NCBI GenBank assembly: GCA_964526785.1
Contig: CAZGMJ010000045.1
Location: forward strand, 1-42,324
Length of the DNA stretch: 42,324 nucleotides
DNA from: CAZGMJ01 sp964526785
GTDB taxonomy: Bacteria > Planctomycetota > Phycisphaerae > Sedimentisphaerales > Anaerobacaceae
Reading direction: 5' to 3'
In this document: positions 42,263-42,324 of the stretch, piece by piece
Position numbering within the stretch: the stretch's first letter is position 1
Layout of the letters: the number at the start of each line of letters is the position of its first letter
Translations under genes and position numbers: made by a program
The notes under the pieces: generated by a model
Told to the model about the DNA's origin: nothing
What the model saw: the letters and a program-made list of their open reading frames with translations, nothing else
Databases searched by the model: none

Positions 42263-42324
42263 TTACTGACCCGGCGATGGTGCCCCGGCCTGCCAGTTGG
42301 CCGGGTCGTTGCCGTAGTTGCTAT
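42263..42324 (-). CDS. C-terminus of a second CotH/lamin-tail-type protein, cut by the window edge
   Basis: The last 62 bases encode, on the minus strand, SNYGNDPANWQAGAPSPGQ followed by TAA. This matches the end of the giant CotH protein beside it (SYGNDPVNWQAIEPSPAQ). The closely matching tails show that a paralogous gene lies immediately upstream in tandem; only its tail is visible. Confidence 0.75.
   Translation of the reverse strand, partial: SNYGNDPANWQAGAPSPGQ

Overview
The window looks like chromosomal DNA from a Planctomycetota bacterium, most probably of the Phycisphaerae/Sedimentisphaerales type. This is inferred from gene content, not from a marker gene. The supporting content is a Tat-exported sulfatase, secreted beta-helix proteins, a PEP-CTERM-like protein, prepilin-like proteins ending in the RHxGxxNxxFxDW/VGLKELW pattern, a very large CotH-kinase protein with a dockerin, Tat-exported Gfo/Idh/MocA and isomerase proteins, and an ECF sigma factor. 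No rRNA, tRNA, CRISPR array or transposase gene was recognised.

Layout. 1-652 is the 3' part of a group II intron RNA without a recognisable maturase gene. About 1.0-7.7 kb holds exported polysaccharide-type enzymes: a sulfatase with a C-terminal discoidin-like domain, a GH141-like beta-helix protein, a mini PEP-CTERM protein and a second beta-helix protein on the other strand. About 8.0-10.05 kb holds an exported protein with a PEP-CTERM-type beta-sandwich, two small unknown genes and an intrinsic terminator. 10.26-14.72 kb is a tight nine-gene operon around a minimal ExbB/TolQ-like protein, an ExbD/TolR-like protein and a TonB-like proline-rich protein. Their partners are a TPR lipoprotein, exported coiled-coil proteins, a 23-residue membrane microprotein and a small CvpA-like protein. 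This is the best candidate for an undescribed system.

15.1-23.4 kb (minus strand) is a polyphosphate/energy cluster. In transcription order it has a guanylate-kinase-like protein, a CHAD protein, a metallophosphoesterase fused to a Ppx-type HD domain, Ppx/GppA, polyphosphate kinase, a 51-residue CxxC protein and phosphofructokinase. A PhoD-family phosphatase gene (23.94-26.55 kb) is divergent from it, and an inverted repeat lies between them. 26.7-29.2 kb holds a small membrane protein, a DegT-type aminotransferase and an HTH/pseudo-receiver regulator.

29.2-36.1 kb (minus strand) holds, in genomic order, two paralogous prepilin-like proteins with good sigma-70-type promoters, a membrane anti-sigma-like protein, an ECF sigma factor, a fusion of a sugar-isomerase TIM barrel with a ceramidase-like domain, and an oxidoreductase. 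36.3-42.06 kb encodes one 1908-residue dockerin/LTD/CotH protein. The C-terminus of a second, paralogous protein enters at the right edge.

Start codons were chosen by ribosome binding site and by fit with the neighbouring gene. Functions come from motif recognition by eye; no database search was run.
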